Shown in pieces: positions 46,551 through 59,400 of a DNA stretch of 64,000 bases (its first letter is position 1; each line of letters opens with the position of its first letter). The stretch is taken from the NCBI RefSeq assembly GCF_024323335.1, contig NC_066584.1:271971618-272035617 (forward strand), written 5' to 3'. The DNA comes from Lathyrus oleraceus (lineage: Eukaryota > Streptophyta > Magnoliopsida > Fabales > Fabaceae). Position numbers and translations under genes: made by a program. The notes under the pieces were generated by a model. The model had not been told where the DNA came from. It ran no database searches and saw only the letters and a list, made by a program, of their open reading frames with translations.

Positions 46551-47460
46551 TTTGGTTTGATTTCGGATCTCCTGTAACGTGGTCAGTGTATTCTTATGGC
46601 TTGCAGCAATAATTATTTTATCGGCCAATTCATTGGAATTAGAAGTGATAACGTCAATTTATAATTGTTGCGGCGGTGAAAATACTTGTGTGGTAATAGC
46701 TATTCCTGAACCATTCATATTTGTTTCCTTGCTACTAGCCATCGATATTTGTTTCCTTCATGCAAGATTGTTGATTACGATATTAGTGCTTTGTTGGCGG
46801 CGATAATATGGCTATGTGAACGAACCATCCTTATAATCCTTCAATTTTAATTATGAAATTATTGGCCCGTTTGTTTTGGCTTTTTTTAAAAATGATTTTT
46901 ATAGTGTTATATATTTTAGTGTAAAAAACATTTACAAAGAAACTTTTCATAAAAGCTTCAAATGAAAATTTTGTTTGAATAGTTATTCTTAAAATGTTAT
47001 TTTAGGTATTTTATCGAAACTTTTTTTGGATATCAAAATTTCAAAAAAAAACACTTAATTTTGAAGCTATTTCAAATAGTTTTTTCTAAAAATCATTTTT
47101 GAGATACAATTTTTTTAAAAAATTGTGATTTTGACTATGTTTTGATCTTTAATAATGTATATTTATGTTATACAATGAACAATTCAATCTTTTAATTTAT
47201 AAAAAATAAATTTAGAAAAACTTGTAATATTTTAAAAAAAAAATTGTAAAATCCATTTTCAAAAATACAAATAAAAAATCTATTTTTTTAAAGCTAAAAC
47301 AAACTGCCCTATGTTTTGTTGACAAAGGTAATGTGGCTACGTGAATGAACCATCCTTATAATCTTTCAATTTTGATTCTGCTGCCATTTTTTTTTGTTAA
47401 TTTGTATTTGGGTATTTTGTTCAATTATAATATTTTGGTTATCTCATAGTTATTACAATG
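46551..47460 (+). other. Leader of the old copia element, with a TIR insertion
   Basis: Untranslated leader. A small open frame at 46579-46806 has no recognisable homology. 46864-47309 is a separate inserted element. A 48-bp segment is present on both sides of it (46807-46855 and 47331-47378; ACCATCCTTATAATC). Confidence 0.5.
46864..47309. mobile_element. MITE-like TIR element in the copia leader (446 bp)
   Basis: Starts GGCCCGTTTGTTTTGGCTTT and ends with its imperfect inverse (AAAGCTAAAACAAACTGCCC), giving TIRs of about 27 bp. The interior is AT-rich and non-coding with internal inverted similarity. GGGCC-type ends suggest a hAT-like MITE, but I cannot define a target duplication. Confidence 0.6.
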
Positions 47461-50400
47461 AGTAATGTTAAAGATGATTTTCTTCCGTCGATTAGTGTCC
47501 AACCTATTGGAGAAAATTGTCCTTATTGGAGTTATGTGATAAAAAAAATTGAAAGGAAAAAAGATGTGGAATTATGCTGATGGAACCTATGTTAAACCTA
47601 CCGATAAAAAGGATGAAGCAAAATATGCAAAAGAGTTGGAAACATGGAATGTTAGTAATTCAAAGATCCTTACTTGGATCAATAATTCTGTTTCTCAATC
47701 AATAGGTGTGTAATTAGCAAAATATGATATTACTAAGGAAGTTTAGGACCATTTGAAACGACTGTATGTTCAATCTAATTTTGCAAAACGGTATCAGTTG
47801 GAGATTTATATCAAAGCTCTCAAATAGAATAATATGACCATTCATGAATTCTATTCAGCGATGAATAATTTGTGGAATCAGTTAGCTCTTATGGATTCGT
47901 CTCAATTGAAAGTTGTCAAAGCCTGATCAAAGAGAAGAGCAATGTTTGATAAAATTTATGATGGCGCTTAGGGATGCTTTTGAAGGCCTTCATGGGAGTA
48001 TTATGCATCGTAATCCTCTTCACAATGTTGATTCAGTCTTTAATGAATTGTTGGCAGAAGAAATTAAACTCAAGTCACACTCAAATTTGATTTCAGATAA
48101 AGGAGTTCTCTCCACTCCATCATCTATTTTTGCTGCTCCATTTCACAAAGGAAGACCTCAAGGTCGAGTTGGACTTAGTATTGATGAATGTGCTTTTTGT
48201 AAGGAAAAAGGTCATTGGAAGCACGATGCCCTAGATCGTTAAAAGCAAATAAGAAAAACTTCAAGAGACCATTTCTCAAATATCTGATATTGCAGAGCAA
48301 CTCCGAAAGCTTCTTCCCACTTAGCCACGTGCCATGTCTACCTCCTCTTTTGAAGTTTTGAACTCTTCTTGTTTTTTAGGTATATCTTCATCCATCTAGA
48401 CTCTAGACTCTAGAGCATCACACCATATCTTATATGATACTAAATCATTTGTGTCTTTGAATACAACACCATCTATGTCGGTTATGACTATTGATGACAC
48501 TTATATGCCATTAGCAGGCTTTGGTTCTATATCTACACCTAATTTGTCATTTTCTGATGTTTATTATATTCCTAAACCCACTTTGTAACTTTCTTTTGTT
48601 AGTCACTTGTGTGATTCTGGTTACCCGGTTATGTTTTCTTCCACTTCTTTTTGTGTGTAGGATCCCCATTCCGGGAGGCTGATTCAGACAAGCCGTAGAC
48701 AAGGGGTACTTTATGTTTTGGATGAGTTGAGAGTCCCAAATACTGCAGTCTCAACCTCTAATTCCACAACTAATTTATTGTCGTCTTTTGTGAATTCTTC
48801 GTCTTCTAGTTTTTATTTATGGCATTACCATCTTGGACATGTCTCTGCTTCTAGAATAAAGTATTTGACTTCTACTAGAGCTTTAGGAAAGTTACAAACT
48901 AGTGATATCTCAGATTATTGTGCTTGTAAACTTGCTAAATTTTCAGCTTTACCATTTAGTAAAAGTGTTTCCATTTCATATGCACAATTTGACTTAGTTC
49001 ACTATGATGTATATCACCGCTTCTAACTAAGGGTGGGTCTAAATATTATGTTTCGTTTATTGATGACTATACTCATTATTGTTGGGTTTATTTTATGAAA
49101 ACTCATTTTGAATTTTTAGACATTTATTGTATGTTTCGTGCTATGGACTCAACATAATATTGTGATAAAGTGCTTCCGTTGTGATTTAGGTGATGAATAT
49201 ACCTCTAATAAATTTTATGAATTGCTTGCTTTTGATGGTACAATTCATTAAATATCTTGTACTGATACACCTCAATAGAATGGAGTTGCTGAAAAGAAAT
49301 ACTTTCACATTATTGAGATTGCTCGCTCCCTTTTGTTCTCTGCTTCGGTTCCTAGTGAATTTTGGGGTGAAACTGCTCTTATTGTTGTTCATGTTATTAA
49401 TAGAATCTCATCGTCTGTCACATCAGGTTTGTCTCCCTTTGAACAATTGTATAATTCTATCCCTGATTATTCCTCTTTGAAAGTGTTTGGTTCTATTTGT
49501 TTTGTTCTTCACCCACAAGTAGAACGTAGTAAGTTGTCTTCTCGTTCTACTATATGTGTTTTTCTGGGCTATGGGGATGACCAAAAGGGTTATCGTTGTT
49601 ATGATCCTGGTGCAAGGAAATTGTATGTTTCTCTTCATGTTATTTTCCTTGAACACATTCCTTTTTACTCTCTTTCTTCTGATTCTTATATTACTATTAG
49701 TTCAAAACTCACTCATATTGATCCTTTTGATCACAATGAAAATATTTCTAGTAATTTTAATTTTGAGAGTTACAGGACTGATGTTACTGCTACTCCAGAT
49801 ACTGACATCCCTCTTGTCCCCATGACTACCCAAGAACCTTCTACGACTGTTGATCCTCAGCTTCCTCGTTATCCCTCTTGTGACCGTAAGTCTACTTAAT
49901 TGCCTGATTTTGTCTATTCCACTTACTCTTCTTTTTCTTCTTTTATAACCTCTATACATAGTTTGTCTAAGCCATCTTCCTATAAAGAGGTTATTCTTGA
50001 CCCTCTTTGGCAGCAAGCTATGACAGAAGAACTTTCTACTTTGCATAAAATAGATGCTTGGGATTTAGTACCTCTTCCTCCTGAAAAATGTGCTATTAGG
50101 TCTCGTTGAATATACAAGATCAAAACTAAGTATGATGGGTCAGTTGAGCGCTACAAAGCATGTCTTGTTACCAAGGGATTCTCTCAAAAATATGGTATGG
50201 ATTATGAAGAAAATTTTGTTCATGTTGCTAAGATGACTACTATCCGCAGTCTTATTGTAGTTGCATTTGTTCGTCAGTGGCATATTTATCAAATGGATGT
50301 TAAAAATGCATTTCTAAATGACGATCTTCAAGAGGAAGTTTATATGGTACCTCCACAAGGTGTTTCTCATAATCAAGGGGAAGTGTATAAGTTGAAGGCA

Positions 50401-51480
50401 TTATATGGTTTGAAACAAGCTCCACGAACTTGATTTGAGAAGTTTACCATTATGATTACATCTATTGGTTTTAGCTCTAGTGATCATGATTCTACTTTAT
50501 TTATCAAGACCACTTATCATGGTCATATTTTACTCTCATTATATGTTGATCATATGATTATTACAAGTGAGGATATGGATGAAATTAATGATTTAAAATT
50601 ATAGTAGCAAAATAGTTTGAGATGAAGGACTTATGCATTCTTCTCTACTTCTTGGGCGTTGAAGTTGCCTACTCTCATAGAGGTTATCTTCTCTCTCAAT
50701 CCAAGTATATTTCCAGCATTCTTGAACAAGCTCGCCTTTCTGATACCAAAGTAGTAGATAGTCCTCTTGAGTTGAATATGAAATATGCTTCATCTGATTG
50801 TGTTCCCCTTCCAGATCCCACTTGATATCGTACATTGGTTGGTAGCTTGGTGTACCTCACGATTACTATACCCAATATTGCTTATGATGTGCATGTTGTT
50901 AGTCAATTTTTTGTCTCTCCTACTACAGTGCATTGGGCGGTTGTTCTTCGCACATGTCATTATATTCGGGGAACCCAGTTTCAGAGCCTTCTCTTTCCCT
51001 CATCGTCCTCATTGGAACTACATGCTTATTTTGATGCTGATTGGGTTGGCGACCCCAGAGATCGTAAGTCTACTACAAGATTTAGTGTCTTTCTTTGAGA
51101 CTCTATTATTTCTTGGAAGAGTAAGAAACAAGATATTGTATCCCCTTCTTCTACAGAAGCTAAGTATCGTGCTATAATATCCATCACTACTAGAATAGTT
51201 TGGTTGCGTAGGTTACTCTTTGATATGGATGTCATTCTTTCTAAACCAACTCCTATGGATTGTGATAACAAAAGTGTCACTCAAATTGCCTACAACTCGG
51301 TCTTTCATGAACATACCAAATATATTGAGATTGATTGTCACTTCACTCATCATCATCTTGAGCATGAGACAATTACTATACTGCTTGTCTCCTCCGCTCT
51401 ACAGATTGTTGATTTGTTTACGAAGACGCATTCCATTAAACATTTTCCGTCTTTTGATTGACAAACTCTTTATGCTTTCT
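47461..51480 (+). pseudogene. Decayed copia gag-pol
   Basis: Starts MSNVKDDFLPSISVQPIGEN at 47461. The gag part has a frameshift near 47545 and stops; its zinc knuckle reads CAFCKEKGHWKHDAL, so the last Cys is replaced. The GAG-pre-integrase HHCC is present (LWHYHLGHVSASRIKYL...DYCACKLAKFSALPF, 48808-48950). The integrase core is broken, with stops in TDTPQ*NGVAE. The C-terminal part is open at 49333-49899 (FGSICFVLHPQ, FLGYGDDQKGYRCYDP). [31 protein letters not shown], then YVDH instead of YVDD. RNase H: YFDADWVGDPRDRKSTTRF, STEAKYRA. The last part, DLFTKTHSIKHFPSF, ends near 51460. At least ten lesions, so it cannot be functional. Confidence 0.9.
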
Positions 51481-51493
51481 ACTAATGCATCTT

Positions 51494-51508
51494 GAGTTTG
51501 AGGGGAGA
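51494..51508 (+). other. Polypurine tract of the old copia element
   Basis: GAGTTTGAGGGGAGA immediately before the 3' LTR TGTTAG, the standard copia form. Confidence 0.8.
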
Positions 51509-51896
51509 TGTTAGTTATTATTATTAAGGATTTAATTGAAATACACTGACAGTGTAAAATGATTTTACATCGTCACTTAATTATGACCGTTGGATATTGA
51601 AACAAATTTGACTTTTATTTTAAAAATCTATAAAGTAATAGAGACGGGTGATGGTGATAAATCGACAGTGTACAACTTTTTACACCGACAGTGCATAGTA
51701 ATTAATCTCTATTATTAATATTATTATTATTATATTGATTTATAGTATCTTTGTAAGGGTAATTCGGTCTTTTTTTAGCATTTAGTATTTATATTCTGGT
51801 GTAGCCTTACTCTTTAATTTTTGTTCATTCTGTTGAAACCCTAAGTCAAAGGCCTTTCTCTTTTCCTATATTTCCATATGGTCACTATTGTTAACA
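51509..51896 (+). repeat. 3' LTR of the old copia element, split by a MITE
   Basis: TGTTAGTTATTATTATTAA, then the MITE, then TATTATTAATATTATTATTA...CACTATTGTTAACA. Without the insertion and its duplication the LTR is 197 bp, close to the 174-bp 5' LTR. Confidence 0.8.
51528..51709. mobile_element. Mutator-like MITE, copy 2 (182 bp)
   Basis: TIRs: GGATTTAATTGAAATACACT and, inverted, GAGATTAATTACTATGCACT, continuing through GACAGTGTAAAA / GTCGGTGTAAAA. A perfect 9-bp duplication TATTATTAA flanks it (51519-51527 and 51710-51718). The uninterrupted 5' LTR shows the empty site. Confidence 0.85.
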
Positions 51897-52704
<808 letters not shown>

Positions 52705-52884
52705 CTCAAACCAATATAAAACTGTTAATAATTTCAGTTTCCTTCCCCACAGTGACCAATTAGCCAGGTCAAATTAAATATAATCAATACTTGGTACTGG
52801 TAATTATTTAAATGATGTTGTTTTAACAAAGGTTTGGTGTCACTTTCCTTTAAAAAAAGTTTTAGTATCACTGGTGATTGGAAG

Positions 52885-53470
52885 TAGTAGTTATTTTACG
52901 CCATATTTCAACGTCAAAGTAAAAATATCTTTAATAAAGAAAGTAGTTTTCCACTAAGTTAGATTATGACAGAATATATAAATAAATGGAAAATGAGATT
53001 TCATTATTGTGTGGTGTAGTGTAAACCTGTCATAATGCTTGGAATGATTCGATTTGAATTGTTTGGTAAAGTTAGTCTATTAAGAAGATATCATTATACT
53101 TTCAACCATTAAGAATTGAGTATTCGATTATGTCCAATTTCCATGTCATTACGTCAATTGCCTCGAGTCATTATGGACAAAAAGACGAAATTTTTAGAGC
53201 AATTTGATGCAAACAATGCATATAAAATATCAAACAATGTTTGTCAAAATATAGCAAGAAAAGAAAAGAAAAAAAGAAGGGGCATGTGGCCTTTTGATTG
53301 AGATTGAGTTGCATAATGGTTAGATTTTTTTTTTTGGGTACTCAATATAATGGTTGGGTTTGGATAAGAAGTACATGTGTTTTATTTCAAACGATTAACT
53401 CTAATGTTGATTTGAGATAAGACTTAAACAAATATGGTAAGGCTTGAGAAATCATCAACTTATAAATAAA
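52885..53470. repeat. Dispersed duplication, copy 1
   Basis: Matches 58797-59400 in direct orientation with scattered differences (for example AGTAGTTATTTTACGCCA, TTTCCACTAAGTTAGATTA, AAGAATTGAGTATTCGATTA, GAGCAATTTGATGCAAACAA). The small open frames in the two copies are not in the same frame, so the unit is not coding. Its nature is unknown. Confidence 0.75.
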
Positions 53471-53639
53471 CTTTGCAAAGTTATGTTAAAGAAAACAAAT
53501 ATATTATCAAAGTCTATCTATTATGACAACAAAAGCAATACTATTGGCGGCGGGTAGAGATTCTCTCCCGTGGGCAATTAATTGAAGAGAATCCAATGTT
53601 GATCTTTACCCTTCAAACAATTTTCAATGATTTTATAAC

Positions 53640-55293
53640 ATGCAATTAAATAAAATAAACAATTGAGATTGCATTGGAGAGAAACTTTAATGGAAGGGAC
53701 CTTGAAAGTAGCTTATCCACCCGTTGAGATTGGTTGAAAAAATGTTGTTCAGAAAAGTGGCCTTGAAAGTAGCTTATCCACCCGTTGTTGAATTTCATTA
53801 TTAGAAAAAAAACTGGCTGGAAGTGGGAAGTAGGTAATTCAAAACTTGTTGACGAGCGAAGGCTATACAGTCTCTGTATTCTGTCAGAGTAAATTTCCTT
53901 TCCGACCAGCAAATGTCGTTCTCCCAAGAGTAGAGCGAGTTTGGGAGCATTTGACTAAAATCGAATTGTCAAGCCACTAGATTGGGATGATAGCCAATAA
54001 AGGCAAAACCAACAGTTCCAGTTTCAATTCGAGTGGAAAGGAGCGTCGAAGTTAAATAGGTTGCCCAGACAGAGTTCGACATTGCAGCAGCTGAAGGGGT
54101 TACGTCAAGGAACCTGTTTCGAAACCAAGATGGACCAAAACACCTATCTGCAAAAAGAGTCATGGTCGAAACGAAAGTTTTTATTTCAAGGAAAAGGTTT
54201 TTGTATTTCATAAAGGTTATTTCTGAAGGTTTGTCGTGAGGGGTAACCAAGGCAAGTCTGGTGCCTTCGATGCTCCTGCAATCGGTTTCTTCTAGCAAAG
54301 CTTTCGACTGAGTTACGTTCAACTTAGGTTCAAATGCAGCATTTAACTAGACTTGTAAAATCCATAGAGGGCCGGAGATAAGATATAATTTGTTAGTTTC
54401 AGGAAGGTGTTTTAGCTTGTAAGAAGAATTTCCAAGTGATTGATATAAATTAGCTAAAAGCAGCTTGGCTAAAGAGATATTTCATTCCTCAGGAAGTTGG
54501 ATTGCTAGAGGGATGTATTTTTTAGCTATTTGTAAAGATCATGAACAGAAAACATAGTAAGAAAGCAAAAGAGTCAAAAAGGCGATGTGTTCTTCGTTGG
54601 AGACCTCTCTAGTTTTCTTGTCATGGTGGTCAATAATGAAGTTTTTGAAGCTAAAGGGTTCAAAAACAAATTCATGGTCGGTTTCTATGGTGTGGGTGAA
54701 AGTTTCACCAAGAGGGTTAAGTCTTGTGATGGCTGCTACGTCGAACAAGGTTGGCGTAAGCATTCCACAAGCGAATTGGAAAGTGTTAGTTGAACTTCTC
54801 AAAAGAAGATTGACGTAAGTAGCATGGTTGAGTTCTACCTAGGGCCAGTTCTAGAGATTTGAATCATGTCGAAGATGCATATGTCTTCCCATTATTTTTA
54901 TCTTTTGCTTTCGACTTTATTGAGCCAGGAAAGATACTCTTTTATTTGGGTATGACGCGCAGATGGAAAGACGCACGCATGTGTTTCCATGAAGGATAAG
55001 TCGAGAAATCGTTCTTTAAACACTGAGGGCATGGTGACAAGATAACACGGGAAAAAGTTCTTTACTTTCTCAGGTTGAGACTTAGCAGTTGGGTATGGTC
55101 CTAGGAATGCTAATAGTTTACCAGAAAGTGTAAAGGGAATGAGTACCTATTTTTACCAAATGAAGATTTTCTCTTTAGCCATGGGCGATTCATAAAAGAA
55201 ATCCCTTCCCTCATCAGTTTATGATGGTAAGATCGTGAAAGCCATTGGATTCTTCCCAGTATTGAATTTTTTGGATGAAGTGTTGGTTGTCAT
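53640..55293 (-). pseudogene. Plant mobile domain (PMD) pseudogene
   Basis: Minus strand. A start ATG at 55293 gives MTTNTSSKKFNTGKNPMAF but hits a stop at 55219. Further on, with several frame changes, come CIFDMIQISRTGPR, STNTFQFACGMLTPTLFDVA and SNEEHIAFLTLLLSYYVFCS (54539-54802), then ISLAKLLLANLYQSLG, ISGPLWILQV and a 117-codon open stretch (53969-54322). The order and motifs match plant 'aminotransferase-like, plant mobile domain' proteins (PF10536, the MAIN/MAIL family and its transposon-borne relatives). Several stops and frameshifts make it non-functional. A 29-bp segment GCCTTGAAAGTAGCTTATCC... is directly duplicated at 53698 and 53760 near its 3' end. Transposon-borne or an old gene copy: I cannot tell. 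Confidence 0.72.
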
Positions 55294-55390
55294 TGTTGAA
55301 GTCTGAAGTGCTTGCTGTGACAAAAGGGGTTTTTTGTGTGTGAAAAGTTGAGAGTGAAAATGAAGAAGATGAGAAGAGAGTATTATGGAA

Positions 55391-55400
55391 GTATTTATAG
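55391..55400 (-). promoter_or_regulatory. TATA box upstream of the PMD pseudogene
   Basis: The minus strand reads CTATAAATAC about 100 bp before the ATG at 55293, followed by a CT-rich leader (CATCTTCTTCATTTTCACTC), a typical plant core promoter layout. The 149-codon frame overlapping it (55214-55663) is not believed to be a gene. Confidence 0.55.
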
Positions 55401-55712
55401 AGTTGCTTTCCTTCCCAGTAGCAGACACTTAGCCAACACGTGTTAATGTGAGGCGTTTTGTGTTTCAAGAAGTGGAAAAAAATTGATGTGAGTGGAGCAG
55501 TTAATGAGACATGCAAAAGCATGATCTCATAGAAAATAGGAGCAATGATGGGATTATGAGAGAATTTTTTGAAAAATGACAATGCGCGGTAAAATGGTAA
55601 TGATGATGATGATGTTAGCGTAAAAAGATGAACAATGTTGAAAATATGATTAAAAAATGCCACCTTTCTACTTTTTATTCAAAATCGAAACATGGCATTT
55701 TAGGGGGCAATT

Positions 55713-56290
55713 TGTCATCTCAGATTTTTGACATCAATATTAAATTACAAGAATATGATAAATATCATATGATAATGATTTTGTTAACAAGTCGGAATGG
55801 TTAGTAATGGCCATGAAGATTCCAACAAATTTGATTTGTCGAAAAAGAGCACTAATTATGGTTGAAATTGCAGTTAGACAAATACCAGAAAGTTTTTTTG
55901 GTACTTAGAAAAATTCAGAGTTTCCAAGATGTGCTCTATGCAGTCGAATGAGGTGTAGGGAGGATAAGATCATACAATTATTGAAGGACACGTGGAATCT
56001 TGTCGAAGACGGAAGTTGCATGAGGGTGAAGACGAGGAATACTTTTCTTAGTCGACAGTTATAGACGGTTAATTTAGGATTAGTATATAAGTAGAATTCA
56101 CTTTGAGTTTTAGGGTAGTATCTGTATCACTGAGAAAAAAAGTTGAGAATGTACGTATTCATTCCACTTTTTACAAATTAAAGTCTTTATGTTCAAATCA
56201 TTTTCTGCAATTTAATTACTTCCAGTCACTTTATTTTAATTTTTCTGCATTTCAATTCCAATTATTTTTCTCAAAGTTTACATTTCAACA
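55713..56290 (+). mobile_element. Possible LTR (TGTCATCTCAG...TTTCAACA)
   Basis: A purine tract TTTTAGGGGGCAATT immediately precedes TGTCATCTCAG, as a polypurine tract precedes a 3' LTR. The segment has a TATA-like TATATAAGTAG near 56082 and ends TG...CA. No target duplication or adjacent pol was found, and the right end is uncertain (it could extend to 56336, where TCA|TGGTATC resembles a primer site). Confidence 0.35.
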
Positions 56291-56876
56291 TTGATGTCAA
56301 AATTGTTTAAAAGCTTATGATTCACACAAATATGTCATGGTATCTTTTCGAGGTTAATCCCTTAATTAAATTGAAACTTGTTTTTGTTTACTAAATTTTA
56401 TGGTAAACAGCGAGCTAAAGGTCTTGTTAAGCGAGACTGCTGTTACTAACCCCTATAAATAGCATAATAAATCAGAAGAGGAGAAAGCTTTTGGTAGAGA
56501 ATTGTTACTATATTCTCGGAGAAAATACATGAAAAACAACAAGGGAGAAAGAGGGGGAGGAAGATTGAAGGTGAAACGTCCACTATTATAAATAATACAT
56601 TTCATGACAACAATTTCACCTCACCTATTGAAAAACCGAGGTATAATTCTTGGAATGCGCCCTACTTTTTTGTTAAAAAATATATATACAATATATTACG
56701 TCGGTTATTTGGAAAATTAAGGGGTAAACTTATTGAGTGTATGCTTCGAATCTCAATAACTTTAGTTTATGTTCTTATCTCATTAAAAGTGGCGCCTTCT
56801 TGAATATTTTATTTTGAAGTGTAAAAATACGCCACTTTTCACCTCAGTTTTCTTTCCAACCGAGATGAATATGTTT

Positions 56877-57017
<141 letters not shown>

Positions 57018-57234
57018 ACTTGTAGCATTCAATTTCACTTGTCTAAACAACACAAAGAGAACCCTAACGAAGATGCCTTAACAAAAGAGCCATAAATAAC
57101 GAGAGTCATAAACACATATCATCTTCAATACAAAGATGTTATGTGTTTAGTACTCTCGTTTCTTCTTTAGAGATCCAAAGTCATTTTCTTTTACTTATTC
57201 TTCAGAGAAATTGTGCGTCAAACATCAGTACTCA

Positions 57235-57392
57235 TGTTATTGTTATTATTGTTGTTGTGTTGTTGAGACCCGAAATCCTAGAGGTTTTCTTGTTGTTTTT
57301 GTTGTTGTTATTGATATATTTTTGTTGATGTTGTTGTTCTTGTTGTTGAGACTCTAAACCTAGAGGTTGTTTAATGATATTGTTGTTCTTGA

Positions 57393-57430
<38 letters not shown>

Positions 57431-57475
57431 GTGGTGTTGTTATTGACATTGTTGTTCTTGTTGTTGTTGTTCTTT
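57235..57475. repeat. GTT-rich imperfect trinucleotide repeat
   Basis: Runs of GTT with GAT/ATT/CTT interruptions. A 20-bp segment with GAGAC(C/T)C...CCTAGAGGTT occurs twice (57265 and 57349), so a unit of about 85 bp appears duplicated. The Asn-rich (minus) and Leu-rich (plus) open frames here are compositional. Confidence 0.7.
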
Positions 57476-58796
57476 GCGCAACTCTCATCTTGTTCTATCG
57501 TGTTGGGTTTATTATATCTAATGTGGATTATTTGTTTCACTAACCCTTCTTTAGACAGATAACCTATTAAAATAATTTTGGAAATAATATGAAAAATTAT
57601 GTTGTATCTGAACCTTATCTTACACTGATTTTCTAGCGTTCTGCAACTCATCATTCATCTCATACTATTTTATCGTTAAAATCTCTTCAATACTTCTAGT
57701 TTTCGTTCAACTTTACTCTATATTTGTTCATATTTTAAAGCATCAAATTTTAAAGCATCAAATTTTATGCTTTTAAGAATGAGTTAATAGAAAATGATGT
57801 ATTGAATAAAGAACTTGAAACATTTGAGAGATTTTAACCACAAAAGAGCGTGAGATAAATGAAGAGTTGCAAAATACTTTAAAATCACTAATCATTGTAA
57901 GTTGTTCTTCATATATAACACAATTGTTCATATAATTATTTTCCTAACCAATTTTGAGAAGTTACATGTTCAGTATATGGTTTAGTGAAATAAGTCATCC
58001 ACATTAGAATTGATAAACTCAAAATTGTTTTACCCCTCGATTTTATAAGATAACCGAGGTAAAAATATGGTATATCTGTCGGTGAAATAACAAAATCGAT
58101 GAGAAATGTGTTTTCACCATTTCAGAATTCTAAAAATGTCTCTTCGGGGATTAAATCTATGCACCTTTACACATACCCGTCAGATTTTTTAAAACGAAAG
58201 GTAAAGTGTGCACTTTTCATGACACTCTTCGTTACCTCGCCTGTGAAACCGAGATAAGACATCTTTTTCAATTGAGATAAAAGACATTTTTTATAATAGT
58301 GACTGTCCGAGAAATCGACGCAAATGATTTTCACCTTCTTTCTTCTAGATTATCATTTTAGAGCAATATGAGTAAGAGTAGCAAATTTCTTGGAAATAAA
58401 TAATTTTTCAGATTCTTTCTATTGGTATCCATCAAACCATTAAATCTTCATTCAATTGTAAGGCCTGAGGTTAGAACTCAACAATATCATGCTTATTTAT
58501 TTTTAATGAATGAAATTTTGCCCATGAATCTACTAAACAAAAAAAAAGTTAAAATTTAAGAATATACTTATATGCTATTTACTAATCGGTTTTATTTTGA
58601 CAATCGAACTATTCTTACACTTTGAATGAGCAAGTTCTTAAATAACATAAAAAAATGTGTACAAGAGAACGTGAGACTAATTCCCCATGGTCGATTATTT
58701 AACAGATCCATCAAGGAATTCTTCGGAAATTATTGATCTAGGCTTACCACTTAAAGAGAAAATTGATGAACATAAATACAAAATATATATCTATGT

Positions 58797-59400
58797 AGTA
58801 GTTATTTTACGCCACATTTCAACATCAAAGTTAAAAGTATCTTGAATAAAGAAAGTAACATTTCCACTAAGTTAGATTAAGACAGAATAATTAAATGGAA
58901 AATGAGATTTCATTGTTGTGTGGTTTTGTGTAAACCTGTCATGTTGCTTGGAATGATTCAATTTGAATTGTTGGTAAAGGTTAGTCCATTAAGAAGATAT
59001 CATTATGCTTTCAACCATTAAGAATTGAGTATTCGATTATGTCCAATTTCCATGTCACTACTTCAATTCATTATGGACAAGAAGACGAAAGTTTAGAGCA
59101 ATTTGATGCAAACAAGGTATATAAAATATTAAACAACATTTATCAAAAAATAGCAACAAAAAGACAATTAAAAGAAAAAGAAGGGTCGTGTGACCTTTTG
59201 ATTGAGATTGAGCTGCATGATACTCAGATTTTTTTTTGTATACTCATCAAGATAATGGTTGGGTTTGGATAAGAACTAGGTGTTTTATTGCAAACGATTA
59301 ACTCTTAACATTTTTTTTTGGAAAAGGATTAACTCTAATTTTGATTTGAGATAAGATTTAAACAAATATGGTAAAGCTTGAAAAATCATAACTTTGTAAA
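58797..59400. repeat. Dispersed duplication, copy 2
   Basis: Direct-orientation partner of 52885-53470, 5.9 kb downstream, with small indels. The 77-codon open frame at 59039-59272 is not preserved in the other copy. Confidence 0.75.

Larger units (their letters stand above)
46364..51896 (+). mobile_element. Old, inactivated Ty1/copia retrotransposon
   Basis: Order: 5' LTR (46364-46537), PBS, leader (with a TIR insertion), decayed gag-pol (47461-51480), polypurine tract, 3' LTR (51509-51896, with a MITE inside). Many stops and frameshifts and the two nested insertions show age. The flanking 5-mers (TGAAT and ATTTA) do not match, so no target duplication is visible. Confidence 0.88.

Noticed and set aside
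46579..46806. 75-codon frame rich in hydrophobic residues, possible small membrane protein
   Set aside because: It lies in the leader of a decayed copia element, lacks a convincing start and has no supporting homology.
53116..53301. Small frames in the dispersed duplication (also 59039-59272)
   Set aside because: The two copies do not share a reading frame, so selection on a protein is not supported.
55214..55663. 149-codon minus-strand frame
   Set aside because: It runs through the TATA box and leader of the PMD pseudogene and out of frame with its ATG.
57232..57654. Asparagine-rich 140-codon frame
   Set aside because: Translation of a GTT-rich repeat; no start context or homology.
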